Positions 1 through 11,691 of a stretch of DNA of 64,000 bases are shown piece by piece. How positions within the stretch are numbered: the first letter of the stretch is position 1; every line of letters begins with the position of its first letter. The translations under genes were made by a program, and so were the position numbers. This stretch comes from Lepisosteus oculatus (lineage: Eukaryota; Chordata; Actinopteri; Semionotiformes; Lepisosteidae), in contig NC_090696.1 in NCBI RefSeq assembly GCF_040954835.1, forward strand, positions 77,499,722 to 77,563,721, in the 5' to 3' direction. The notes beneath the pieces are model-generated. The model worked only from the letters and a program-made list of their open reading frames with translations, was not told the origin of the DNA and searched no databases.

Positions 1-40
1 GGGCTAACGAGCGGCGCTCCTGTTGGCCTCCTCCTCTCAG

Positions 41-1596
41 GTGAGCGATGGCTTTCCTCTCCGCCTCTGGAGGGCCAGCGTGGAGATCCCCGCGGCCCCG
101 GAAGACGTGCTGAACCGTGTGCTCAGGGAGCAGCACCAGTGGGACGAGGACCTGCTGGACTGCAAGGCGGTGGAGAGCCTGGACCAGCAGACCGAGGTCT
201 ACCAGTACGTGCGGACCAGCATGGCGCCACACCCCCCGCTGGATCACGTGGTGCTGAGGTGAGAGCCGCCGCTGGCCCCCCGCGCGCAGGCCGCCGTCTC
301 CGTCACGGCAGTGGCGAGATGCGCTCCTCTCCTGGAAGGCCGGTGTGCTCAGGCTGGGGTTTTCCCTGCTCCCTTGTCTTGCTAGGACCTGGGTGACGGA
401 TCTGCCCAAGGGCGCTTGTGCTGTAGTCGGCGTGTCTGTGGATCACGAAGGGGCGGCGCTGATGGGGGTCCGGGCCAACGTGCTGACGTCACGCTATCTC
501 ATCGAGCCCTGTGGGGCCTTCAAGTCCAGGCTCACCTACATATCCAGGATAGACTGCAGGTAGGTGGCGCAACACCAGAGCACAGGGCTGGCCGCAGAGC
601 AGAGGAGGCCGATCGGATTGGCTAGCTGGCTGGACCAATTAACTAATTGATCCAAGATCTCATCCAGCCAGTTCTTGGCTGGTATCGGCTTCAACAACGT
701 GCCTGGGGATGATGTTCCAGACTCCTGTCGCCCTTTTAGCAAAGAAGAGCTTCCTATTCTTGGTTTCAAATGTACCTCTGCGTAGCGTCCTCTTGTGTCC
801 CTGATGGGCATTTCACTGTTCATTCTGAGGAAATCCACAGGGTTGGTTTCCTCGGCGCCTTTCAAAAAGAGGATTTCAAGAAGGAGTTTGAGAAACCGAG
901 AGGGGTGTGTGGTTCAGACACCTGAAAAAAACTGACAAGAACTGACACACCTGCAAGACATACTGTTATTTATTTGGGCTCCTGGTGAAGATAAGGACAC
1001 AAACCTTATCAAGCCTAAAGCTTCACCTCACACACCATGAGCGTACAGCTGGATGTGGCTGTACAGTGTCCATGTGCTAACTGTTATTTCACAGCATGCA
1101 TTTATGTTTCACCTTTAGAATGAGCAGTAAAGCTCTCATTCTGAGATAAATGGGTCATACCTCTGCGTGCAGTAGGTTCAATTCCAGTCAGCAGTAGTTT
1201 CTGCTGCATTGATAGCCCCAGGGAAAGGTTATAAATAGATCTAAAACAGGGCTAGCAGACAAGCTCAGCTCTCCACTCATAGATCAAATGCTTCGGGTTT
1301 TGAAAAATCAGGATGTTATGACATACGGTTTACGTACGGCCAGCCCAAGAGCTTCCTGGATCATGGATAATGTTATCTTTCCCAGTGAAATATGTTTCGC
1401 CGTCTTCAGTTGCTGCGCTGGTTAGGAGGATGTTGGGGAAGAAGAATGGTTTCCCTCCTCTGTAGTGATTTTCTTTCCTTCTCCTCCTGTCAACAGGGGT
1501 CATTGTCCTGAGTGGTACAACAAGATATTTGGGCACTGGTGTGCAGCGGAGGTGGTGCGGATACGTGACTCTTTCAGCAGCCAGCTGGATAAATAA
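41..1596 (+). CDS. DLC1: DLC1 (3' part): START domain, last three coding exons
   Basis: Coding exons are 41..258, 386..559 and 1497..1596, each flanked by AG/GT and joined in phase (both introns phase 2). The translation is a START lipid-binding domain of the DLC1/STARD8/STARD13 Rho-GAP family, with motifs LNRVLREQHQWDEDLL, VYQYV..SMAPHPP, TDLPKGAC, YLIEPCG..KSRLTYISRID and, in the last exon, CPEWYNKIFGHWCAAEVVRIRDSF, ending SSQLDK-stop at 1594-1596. The SAM and Rho-GAP domains would lie left of the window. DLC1 rather than its paralogues is inferred from the neighbours TRMT9B and LONRF1, which flank DLC1 in human with the same relative orientations. The family inactivates RhoA at focal adhesions. 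The intron 560-1496 carries a dispersed repeat. Confidence 0.85.
615..890 (+). repeat. Dispersed repeat family R, copy 1
   Basis: The sequence reads AATTGATCC..., then CATCCAGCCAGTTCTTGG, GGCTTCAACAACGTGCCTGG, GTTCCAGACTCC and CTTGTGTCCCTGATGGG. The same series of blocks recurs at 40888-41060, 48655-48775 and 59455-59590, and in reverse at 15660-15825 and 19925-20150. This copy is in the intron before the last DLC1 exon. It resembles an old retroposon known from many fish genomes, but I cannot name the family. Confidence 0.6.
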
Positions 1597-2870
1597 CTCG
1601 GCGCCCTCGCGCCGCTCGCCGTGCACTCTGGGAAGGGGGAGTCCTCCCGCGTGGCCGAGGAGAGTCTGCGTGACGTTGCCTGCAGTTTGCACATACGCCA
1701 AGGCAGAGGACGACAATAAGAAGTTGACTGAACTGTGACAAAATGCTTTTTTTTTTGTCTTTTTGCTGCTTAATTTGAGTAACGGGTCGCCCGTGCCCCA
1801 ACTGGAACGAACCTGAGCTCTTTAAGGTGCTGTTAAAGCACTTGATTAACACAGGGCTGCTATTGCTTCTGGGAAGCCAATAAAAATATTGTACATATTA
1901 TAGACGAGGCCAATTATCTTACACTTCAGTCCTGATACAATATGTTGTGAAAATATTGTTGTTCTGCGGTGTTGCTAGCAGGACTGAAGATTGTCTGCTT
2001 GTCTGGCTGTTTCTGCGTGCTCTGTTCTTCCTGACGAGGGATGTAAGAGACAGTGTGTCATTGTGTGTTTCTGGATTTGCTTCAAAGAGTACGTTGTAGA
2101 ATGGTGGCTGGGACACCAGGAGGTGGGAAAGTAGAGTAAGGTTTGCAATTTGCTTAAAGGCTTTAAGTTTCTCAATTCCCAAACGGACCAAAACATTTTT
2201 TTAAGAACAGAAAAGTCTCAAGTGTATCTGAGGTCAGTGGCCTCTGATGTCTTTACGAGGTAGTGGAACAGAAGGGTGAGTGGATGTGAGCATCAGAAAG
2301 GATTTGAGCCCAGCACGTGCGTCGTCCTGGTCTGCTGAATTTATTGTGCCGTCTGTTTTAATAACATCTGTAAAATAGAAACAGTGTTTGAAGAATGTAA
2401 TAAATTGGTCCTTTTATAAAGGTGATTTTTCTACAGGTTTTACTGTAAATACAGAAAGGACAGATGCAGTGACATGGAACTGCATTGCAATTCGTGTGAA
2501 TGGTGAGATGATAGTGTAGGTTAAGTAATTCAAAGAAGGAAAATCTGCAGGTTTGTACACATCTCTATCAGTGTTACTCAATACCTTAATGAAGTGTTGT
2601 TTTTCTAAAATAAGCTTATTTTAATTATGCATTGTCAGAATTTTAAGTTACTTTTCATTTGCGATACATTTTCTGTACATACCATTGTATTGTAAACTTG
2701 GATACATTTAAGTGTATACTGCCTAATAAGGATAATGCATGACAATGACAGATTATTTAAAATATTCACATATTTATACCTCAGATATACTTTTTTGTAC
2801 CTCGTGTCATTTTATTGTAAATGTTACTCTAAAGCTCAGACAGAAAATAATAAAATGTTTTATCATATTT
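1597..2870 (+). other. DLC1: DLC1 3' UTR (predicted extent)
   Basis: AT-rich non-coding sequence following the DLC1 stop codon. It contains AATAAA-type signals at 1879-1884, 2399-2404 and 2849-2854. The last is followed by a T-rich stretch and a TGTGTTG element near 2940, so it is the best candidate for the distal end. The extent is an inference; no transcript evidence is available. Confidence 0.5.
2849..2854 (+). terminator. Candidate distal poly(A) signal AATAAA of DLC1
   Basis: AATAAA lies in a strongly AT-rich segment about 1.25 kb after the DLC1 stop, with T-rich and GT-rich sequence downstream. Earlier AATAAA copies at 1879 and 2399 could be used instead. Confidence 0.45.
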
Positions 2871-3389
2871 TATTATTATTTCTGTACAGATCCTAAATAT
2901 TTCGTGCACTATTAAATGTATTAAAAAGGAATGCGTCTTCTGTGTTGTTGTCATTTCATTGCAGTGTAGCAGATTATGCCTCGTGGTTTTTAACATCAGT
3001 CTCTGTAGGCTACCTCATTATGAGAACTTACATATGACAATTAAAGATATAATGCCTCAAACACTACTTCAAACTTTTTAATGCTCACACTCACTGGTCC
3101 ATCAATATCAAGATTATTGCCCTCGGATGTTTTCTTTTTCACACTTTGCAGCTCAGAGCCCCAGGACAAAGAGGTGCGTCTAGCTCATTCAGGTACCAGT
3201 AATCAACAGGTCTGAGGAAGAGAGAAGCCAGAGAATTGGCTTTATCACGGGGCAACGTGTCCCAGATGCCTACTATCCTCCGAGTGCCTCCTGGTCTCAT
3301 TTCCCTTAGGGCGCTGTGGGTCTGTACTGTTCATTCAGAAGCTATCTCCACCGGGCTGGCTTTGTCACCAAGTACCTGTACGAGGTCTG

Positions 3390-3640
3390 ATCTGCAGTCT
3401 TCTGTGTTCAAGACTAAAGAGGCTCAGTTCCTTCAGCCTGTCGGCTGTATCTGGCTTGCTCCTCTGTCTGCTGCACCTTTTCCAGAGCAGCGGTGTCCGT
3501 TTGTGTAATGCGGTGACCACACCTGTGCACAACGTTCTAAATGAAATGTCACGAGTGCAGCGTACAACATTCCCGCAGCATCACCTCACTTCCTATGTCA
3601 ACTTGTATTATATCCTCACTCAGTACGCCCGGAAGAATAC
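3390..3640 (+). repeat. Dispersed repeat family R, downstream segment
   Basis: Contains GAGGCTCAGTTCCTTCAGCC, CTGTCTGCTGCACCTTTTCC, AGAGCAGCGGTGTCC, GGTGACCACACCTGTGCACA and AATGAAATGTCACGAGTGCA. This is the typical downstream portion of the same retroposon family as at 615-890, recognised by order and wording. The flanks (3140-3390 and 3640-4010) may be further decayed parts. Confidence 0.45.
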
Positions 3641-5924
3641 CATCTGCTCCAGGAGATGTAGCTTTAATTGCATGTCATACCTGTAGCGGTTCTGTCTCTT
3701 CTGTTCGAATACGATTTCATCTAGAATTGTGTCTTTCCTCTGCCTGAGGAATGTTGTCATTTTCTTACTCTGTAAACTCCTGAGGAAAAAAACATTCATT
3801 TCATAAATCCGCCATTTCCCTCAAGTCCACCACTCATTACCCGTTAACTATCTCCTGCTAACTATCTCTGTGAAAATTAATTTCAACCTTTTCCGTTGTC
3901 CTACTCAATAAACTAATTATTTTAGCCTGCTTTCCAACGTTTCTCTCTCTTTGCTTTTGGCCTTTTAATACACTTTTTGAGCTGAGCTTGCAAATCCACG
4001 TACCCCTTAAGAATGCTCAATTTGTCCAAGGCCTGGAGAACATTTCCTCACCCAAGTGTACTTTCCTCTAGAAGGCGTTGGGCCTGGGACCCCAAGTGCG
4101 GTATTTTGATCTCCACCCCTCTCTCGCTGAACTGTGTCCACAGTGAACCGGACACAGGGCGCAGGGGGCTGTTTCTGGTGTGAGAATAGTATCCTTCGGG
4201 AAAACAGCTGACATCGGCTCTATGACACGTCCAGTTCAACTCTGCCTCCTGTATCCTGTGCTTTTCACATGTCTTTATCATTGCAAAATGCACTCCAGAA
4301 CACAAAGAAAACCCAAGTAGGGGATATTAACATGTGTAAGTCTTAATTATGGTTGGTGCATTAAATTACTGCTGTGCTCAGTATTCTTTTAAGAAACATT
4401 GATTTGTTTTTTCCAGTTTTCACGATGAAGAAATTTCTGCACAATTCCAAGAATTTGCTGTTGTGTTTACATGCAGTTACCAGATGTGTTAAACTAACAA
4501 CAGGATTGTTATGGAGTCAGATTATTTGAAACTGAAATGCAGGAAGCACTCACTGGCATAAAAAACTGTTTAAACTCTAGAATCACTGTTGCCTGTTCAA
4601 ATACAGATTGTTTGTGTACTATTAATAGGAAGCAGCTTAAACCGGGTTAAAGACAGAAGAATGTCACATGTCATCAGGTGATCTGTCTCAGTCTATTTGA
4701 TTGCACAAGTCCTAAGGGAAGAAATATGTTTATAGGTGACATCATCTTAAGGAAACTACCTTTCCATTATTTGAGTTGCTAAAAGGTTGAACGGTAACTT
4801 TTACCACTGACTAATGCGCTGAAATTCAAGGCGTTCCGGAGTTTCTAAGGAGAAAAAATATCTTTCAGATAGGCACTACAGTCAATGATAACGATCTTAC
4901 ATTTAACAAATGCAACATAATGTGTTGAGTGAGATCATAAACTGGCTTTCTTCATTCATATGAACCACATGTAAAAAGGAAAGGGGAGCAGTTGTTTTGT
5001 GCTGAAGAAAACTACCTTTTGTTAGGTTTTTAACCTGTTTGTAAAAAGATCATTCTGACCAAAGTTCTTTCTGAAAACTAGATTCTAATTTACTGTAAAC
5101 AGGACCTCCTGGTGCAAGTTGGAAATAAGACACTGGCATTGTCCTGACAATGAGAGGTCATCACCAGCTCACTTTGAATATAGTTTGGTCTGGTTACTTT
5201 CATTGGCAGTTAAGACATCTTATCTTCAAAAGCAGGCATTGTTAAACCTCAAAGAAATGTTCTTGAGAAGGCATTCCAATCACACGCTCCTCACCTGAAA
5301 TCACACCTCATTACTTTCTCGAACAGCTGTTTGTTAATATTCAGAAATGTTTAGTGACTGTAAAAGCAATCACGTCAAAGTGCTGCACAATACATTCCAT
5401 GATAAAACTGAAGAGAATTGCAAAAGGTATTCATTGCTCGTTCCTTAAGGAGCAAGAGATTTCAAGCTGTTAATCACCAGTGTCATATTCTTATAAATAT
5501 ACTGTAATTCCTACACTTAATCTGTTTGGTTCACCATTCTTCAACCAACACCCTGTTTCATCAGAGGGAACATTGAAAATGTGTACTATAGTTATTCAGG
5601 GAGAACATTTCATAAAATTTTCCTGCTTGGGTTATATGTATGAAATCAAAGAAGATATCAATTTTCCTATTAAAGACATCTAATATAATTGAACAATTAA
5701 CATTTTTTTTAAATATATGCAGGAATAAAACACGAATCTGTATTTTCCCTTTTAGTGGAATTTAATGCGCGTGCAGTGACTAAGACAGGACCAGTACAGA
5801 TAAAATGTCTTCAGACATCTCGGTGGACAGGTTTAATTGGCTTGTTAGCATTCTTCCCTTGAATCACCAGTTAAACACAAAACATACAATACACATGGAA
5901 ACTCCACAGAAATAGTGTTTAAAA

Positions 5925-6015
5925 CCAAGGACAGGAGCCACCTCTTTATGCCAAGGGGGGTGGGAGTATGGAACAGCTACCGAGCCACGATACCCCAGTT
6001 TCAGGATCCAGAAAG
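5925..6015 (-). repeat. Dispersed repeat family R, short inverted fragment
   Basis: GGACAGGAGCCACCTCTTTA followed by GTATGGAACAGCTACCGAGC is the reverse-complement reading of the ...TTCCAGACTCC... block of family R. The copy is short and decayed. Confidence 0.35.
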
Positions 6016-8122
6016 GGCTACCAAACCTAGCTAACCTTCATTTTGTTTGTAATGTTTACTTAGTTGGTTTAAAGTTGTATTACTAATATTTATTAGAGAG
6101 CAACACATTCTCATTTTGGAATTGTGGTCATCATTCCTGGATTTGTTACATGCATGTTCAAAGCTAAGGTGAGACACTGCTATCCTGGCGTTGAGAAAGG
6201 TACTTCACCTTAAACTGCTTCAGGAAATTAGCCAGCTGGGTAAAACGTTTAAAGTGTAAGAATCTTTGGATAGATATTGATTTAAAAAAAAGGTGTCAGC
6301 CAAATAAAAGCGTCATTAATTAAAACCAGTATGTCAGGAGCCCGACCCCAGAAGGATTTTTGTGGAAATGCATTTTCGGGGACGTGCTCACATTAAGAAA
6401 GCAGTTCACTAGCTCCATCTGGAGGGCACACAGAAAGTGAGCCTGTCTCGTAATGTTTTGTGCGACGCAAATGCACGATTCGTTTTTACTGTGAAAGTTT
6501 GTAAACGTTAACTGTATCTGCTTTGGCAGCGCGATAATTCAACGGTCATGCCAGTCAATCCCCTTGGGCTGAATCGAAGTGAACTGAATACTGTAGCGCA
6601 TTTCTCCAGCCGCAGATCCAATACTCACATCTGTACGGTACTGTGCTACCGGTCCAAGACTCCTCGGCGGCTATTGTACGGTCTGGAAACGGTGGGAGGA
6701 TTAAAGGCCAATATAATCAGGTGTTTCTAAGTCTAACTTCATAACGCGCCATAAATAGGTACAGATGAATATAGTCATAATTATCTTCCGCTGCACGCCA
6801 AGAACTTGCGGCCATTTTTCACGGTCGCACCCTGCGACGCCAGTCCTCTTGTCCGAGGCTGATGAAGTTTTTTTTTTTTTCGGCGAAGAGCCATCTTCTG
6901 AAAACCAATAACGTATATATCCACAGATTATCCTAAACTACAATCATTTTAACTAGCTTGTAAGACACCAGATGTGGTCTTTAACACCGCCGGAGCTTTT
7001 TAAAGGAGTGTTGAGTTGGCGATGCGTTCACTTTCATGAAGAAAATAAGATAGATTGAAATACATTCGTAATTTATTATCGGAAACGTAATACAGCAGTG
7101 TTAGTCGCAAACTCTGTTATCGGACCAATCCTTGTTCAGTGTGATCGAGAGAAAACTCTGATCAGATCTTTTGTGAGTAAACATCTGCTAATTATTAGGC
7201 AGCGGAGTTCAATGTGGCAAGGAAACACCGGTCACTGAACTTTCCACTTGCATACTAAAAGTTTTACATTTGCAAAGTAGGATATATATACAGCACATTT
7301 CAGAATTAACAAAATAAAATATCTATATTCACAATTAATGTGTTACTGGGATTTACATTGTCTTCATAGTACAATATACTATACATCTTTTTCCATTTGA
7401 AAATTGTATGCTTTAACATGTCAAAATTGATCTTCTGTTTATCATTTTCCTCTGTAAGTAATTCATCTACTACAGCTTAACAGTGTACACAGATCATCTC
7501 TACATATACAGTATATACAGACAAAACAACATTTAAGCACAACTATGCTACAGCAGTATTCATAAAGAGTATCTTCACTTTTCAGTAAGCATTCACAGTG
7601 TCCAGTGATTACTTTATCCCCAGAACAAACAAAAACAGGAGAAACTCTGTAATGAACAGAGGAAGAGAGTCTTCAAATTTCCAGCCTGCTGGTTTGCTTT
7701 CTTACTGGAGAGGCCACTCAAATCTCTTTCAACCAAACACCTTGCGATCATTGAAGGAATAACTATTCCTGATACCCAGTATGTATATGTATTCATATGT
7801 TGAAACACAGATTAAAGGTTTAGGTTGTGTTGTTTCAGCCTATAAGAAATACGAAGGGCACGTCAGATTCCTAAAGTAACATAAATCATACCAGAATGGG
7901 ATAGTAATTTTGTGCCTTTTTTATTGCTGGACAGAATGCATTTCCCTTCTGTTTTCTCTGTAAGTATGAACCTAGTAAGCTCATGCAAATTTCTTTTTTT
8001 TTTTTGTATTTGTCTTGACAAGACAAGCAAAAGTAATACTTCAAAATCCCATCAATGCCACAAATTAAATTTGGGGCTGCCCTGGTGGTCCAGGAAATTC
8101 ATTTTCTGTACTTTTAATTCTT

Positions 8123-8128
8123 TTTATT
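8123..8128 (-). terminator. Poly(A) signal AATAAA of TRMT9B
   Basis: On the minus strand AATAAA lies about 150 bases past the TRMT9B stop codon, in AT-rich sequence, which would give a short 3' UTR. Confidence 0.5.
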
Positions 8129-8276
8129 AATTAACTCTAGGACTGAACACATGATTTGCTATTGGAGCAATTTTCCCCAAAACTAGGATGAGTTCCCACG
8201 TATAATCTGCAAGAGCCTTGTTTCAGTGTTGATTCTGCTGATGGATGCTGATCGGTATCGGAGCGCAGCGCTGGCT

Positions 8277-11200
8277 TCAGACAGCACAGGGGGGGAGTTC
8301 TGGGCGGGACTGCTTCCTCGCCAAGACGCCCCAGTTCCCGTGGTCCAGGAACGTGCTCTGGATGTGGAGCTCGGGCACGTTGTCCGCGACAAGCCTTGCT
8401 AGCTCTCCCTCCTTGAAGACGTGGTAGTAGCGCATCAGCTCCGTAGCGCCCTCCCGCCGGGCCGCCGGCGCCTCGGCCCGCCCGCGCCCCGGCTCCGCGC
8501 CCGCGCCGTCCAGGCGCCAGGACCGCAGGGCCCGGCCCAGGAGGCCCTCTCGGCCCGCGGGGGCCGCGGCGCAGCTGCCCAGGCCGGGCCCCCCCGGCCC
8601 CCCGGAGCACAGGGCCTGGTTCCAGGGCACGAACACATCCTGCTTGTCGAAGCGCCGGTGCCGCTGCTCCTGCGCCCAGACGTAAATCAGCATGAGGCCC
8701 CCTGGGGCCAGCGTCCTGGCCATCTCCCTGACGGCGCACCCCCTCCTCTCGCTGGTGGAGAAATGATGGATCACTGAAGGCACAGAGAAGGCAAGGAGCT
8801 CCAGATCGCACCCCGGACTCGGCAAATGTTCTAGCAAGATCCGTCATCCGGGCTCGTCACGTCTCCTGGGGCGGGGCTCCGCGGCACAGGACCCAGTGGA
8901 GGTTTATCCCTGCTGAAAGGAGGAGAAGGGAAACACAGCGTTTCGGCTGTGGAGCCTTCTTCGGGCGTGGCACTTGAAGAAATCTCCACAGCCCAAACCG
9001 TCGTGTTTCTCCTGTTCTCTTTTCAGCAGGGATAAACCCTCACTGGGTCCCCTGCAGCCTGCGCCTGCTGGAAGGACTCCGCAGCGAGCTCGGGGTCAGG
9101 AACTCCGCCACGGGAATCTTCCCGCTTCGGGATCGGATAGGCCACGGCCCGTCTTTTCTGCCCTCCCCCTCCAGCGTCACCCCCTCCCCTCCTTATCCTC
9201 CTGCTCCTGCTTCTTCTGTGAAAAGCAATGCTCGAAATGACTTTCAGTTGGTTCAAACGCGTTCCCTCTGACCTCCTGCCTGCTGCGAGCACTGAGCGAT
9301 TCAGTCAACCTGGCCCACACCTTGGGAAAACATGATTTGCCTATACTAAGGACGGAGATTTCTGAGGCTTGAATGCAGAGTGAAGAAAAGTATTTAGATC
9401 ACCCTGCGTGAGAGCCGGAAATCTGACGACGCGGAGATGCGGTGAATCCTGCTCCTTCGTACTGAACCGAGTCCAGTGGGCTCCTTACCTCCTACGGAGA
9501 TGACGGCGGAGAAGATGCCGTCTCTGAAAGGCAGCCGCAAGTTGTCGCACAACAGCACCTCGCTGCCCCGCTTCCTCGCTCTGTCCACTAGAGGGCGGCA
9601 CACATCGCAGCCCACGCTGAAGACCCCGCTGTTCACCTGCAGGTACCTGCCGGTCCCGCAGCCTGGGGCGACAGAATCACATCTCTTTGAATTAAACACC
9701 TGCGCGCTGTCTAGAGTCCCATTGTTTAACCTGAGATGCAAAAATAATAATAAGCACTGACCACTACAATTTCCCCCCAGCACAACATTTTCTTGCTACT
9801 AGAAAAAAAATCTTTTTTTTTAGGTTCAGGAATATGAACAAAACTGGGTTATTGTTACGTGCCTCCTACGCTGCTTTCTTAAGTTCGGTATTGAACTACG
9901 AGTGTGTGGGGTTTTTTTTTCTTTTGTAACCGAAGGGCATTTAAAAGACATGTTTGAAATTCTACCTCGAGTTCAATTTGTGGTCACGAACAGTCACTGA
10001 TAAAACAATTTGGGTCGCCGAAGACATCAGAAAGAAAACACGTGTATAGTTTCTATACGTGATTTCCGAAATGTCTTCCTGTTCTTTTGAATGGCGTGGA
10101 TTATTTAACATGCACACATTGAGCAACTACATTTATTCAGTATACGTGTTTCCTCATACTGCGAATGAAAAGTATTTGTGCAATTAATAGACAGTATTCC
10201 AAAAGAAACCCATCCAGTTCCAATTACTAGCAGATGGATACTGGTGATTGAAAAGCATCACATGGCGCTTTTCCGTAGAACACGCAATCATCATGATTCA
10301 CATTGAAGAGCACAACACGGATCTCGGATTGCGGCGATGTTTAATTGCGGAAGGAGAGGACTTCGCAAGAAAAACAGCCGAACATCCCGGTTTGTATAAA
10401 GATCTCTGTGGGGGTCTGAGTTATTGGCACCCGCGGGCAGCGAGTCCACGCGTGATCGGCCGACAGCCGCCTGCAACTGCTGCAAAGGGAACGAAAGGAA
10501 ATGTCGTAAATTGACTTGAAGGTCGCTGGTTTCTTTTTATTGCAACCAGGAGACGAAGGAAAGCGGCAGATACAGTATCACAGCTGTGCGTGTTGAGCGG
10601 CGAACAGAAATACAGGCGTGCGGATATTTTGCTCAAAATGTGAAATTAGTTTTTGCCTTATTTTTTACTGATCGTTTTTTATGAGTAAAATGAGCAAAAA
10701 AATAAAACTTTCAACAGTGCTACTGGAATTTATAGGAAACTTCCTCATTTTTACTGCACAAATATTTAGATCTAAGTGCGTTAAAAATGTTCATTACCCG
10801 TAGTGCAAAAAAGACTAGACTAGCTGTATGCACATTTTCATCCTTCCCATTTCATTTAATAATTCCTCACACTCATATAGCGCTTTTCTGGACACTCCAC
10901 TCAAAGCACTTTACAGGTAATGGGGATCCCCTCCAACACCACCAGTGTGCAGCCCCACCTGGATGATGCGCCAGTCTGCTCCCCACACACCAGCTCTCAG
11001 TGGGGAGGAGAGCAGAGTGATGAAGCCAGTTCATAGATGGGGGTTATTAGGAGGCCATGACTGGTAAGGGCCAATGGGAAATTTGGCCAGGACAGCGGGG
11101 TAACACCTCTACAGTTTTTGAGAAATGCCCTGGGGTTTTCAATGACTACAGAGAGTCAGGACCTCGGTTTTACTTCTCATCCGAAGGACTGCGCCTTTTG

Positions 11201-11691
11201 ACAGTATAGTGTCCCCTTCACTATACTGGGGCATTAGGACCCACACAGACCGCAGGGTGAGCGCCCCCTACTGGCCCCACTAACACCTCTTCCAGCAGCA
11301 GCCTCAGCTTTCCCAGGAGTCTCCCCTCCAGGTCCTGACCAGACTCACACTGCTGAGCTCCAGTTGGCGGCCAGCTGGGAGCTGGGAGCTGCAGGGGGAC
11401 ATGGCTGCTGGCTAAATTTGCATTGATTTATCAAGATCCTGTTTACAGAATAGTAAACCACCGGTTCCTTGTCTAAAGACAAATACTCTGACCCCAGGGA
11501 TACTAACCAATGTCAGCCACCAGGCTCCCGGGCTCCTGCTGGAGTAGAAACTGTCGCACCCGAGGCCAGGCTCTGCACTGGAGGTCGCTGAGGTAGGGCG
11601 CTGTTTTTTCGTACACACTGTGGACATGCTGCTTCTCCAGCTGAACAGCTTCAGCGTCCATCCTGAGCAGATCAAACCGTTGTGCACTCAT
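8277..11691 (-). CDS. TRMT9B: TRMT9B (KIAA1456-like) tRNA methyltransferase-like protein, short form
   Basis: Coding exons on the minus strand are 11691..11508, 9662..9489 and 8773..8277 (stop 8279-8277), giving 284 aa with consistent splice phases. The N-terminus matches the ALKBH8/TRM9 class: QLEKQHVHSVYEKTAPY, SAM-binding motif I DIGCGTGRYL (residues about 60-69), VGCDVC, CDNLRLPFRDGIFSAVISVG, then IHHFST, REMARTLAPGG and KQDVFVPWNQALCS. The C-terminus has the TRMT9B-specific MRYYHVFKEGELARLV...DHGNWGVLARK. The first coding exon begins exactly at an ATG after the acceptor; a second Met 10 codons on (11661) matches the usual start of the family. The region between the catalytic part and the C-terminal motif is only about 70 residues, Ala/Gly/Arg-rich, whereas human TRMT9B (454 aa) has a long Ser-rich linker. 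The family relates to wobble-uridine methylation; activity of this form is unknown. Confidence 0.85.
8888..9070. repeat. Hairpin MITE-like element, copy 1 (complete, in TRMT9B last intron)
   Basis: Two arms are inverted copies: GGTTTATCCCTGCTGAAAGG at the left and CTTTTCAGCAGGGATAAACC at the right. They are joined by a second inverted pair around GCTGTGGAGCCTTC / CTCCACAGCCC. The same layout recurs at 18280-18420, 41322-41478 and 59938-60110. Confidence 0.65.
10858..11416 (-). repeat. 5S-rRNA-headed SINE (SINE3 type), near full length
   Basis: Read on the minus strand, the head at about 11416-11320 contains a 5S-like control region (GAGCTCAGCAGTGTGAGTCT, GGACCTGGAGGGGAGAC). This is followed by a body with TCTGTGTGGGTCCTAATGCC, TTCGGATGAGAAGTAAAACC and GGCCAAATTTCCCATTGGCC. 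The tail reads TGTAAAGTGCTTTGAGTGGA ... AAAAGCGCTATATGAGTGTG. It lies 91 bases past the first coding-exon donor of TRMT9B. Confidence 0.75.

Larger units (their letters stand above)
2871..8122. other. DLC1-TRMT9B intergenic region, AT-rich, no gene seen
   Basis: Intergenic between two genes that converge (DLC1 on +, TRMT9B on -). No spliceable ORF or RNA gene was recognised. It holds repeat fragments at about 3390-3640 and 5925-6015. The human C8orf48 gene lies in the corresponding interval, but nothing resembling it is visible here. Confidence 0.6.
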
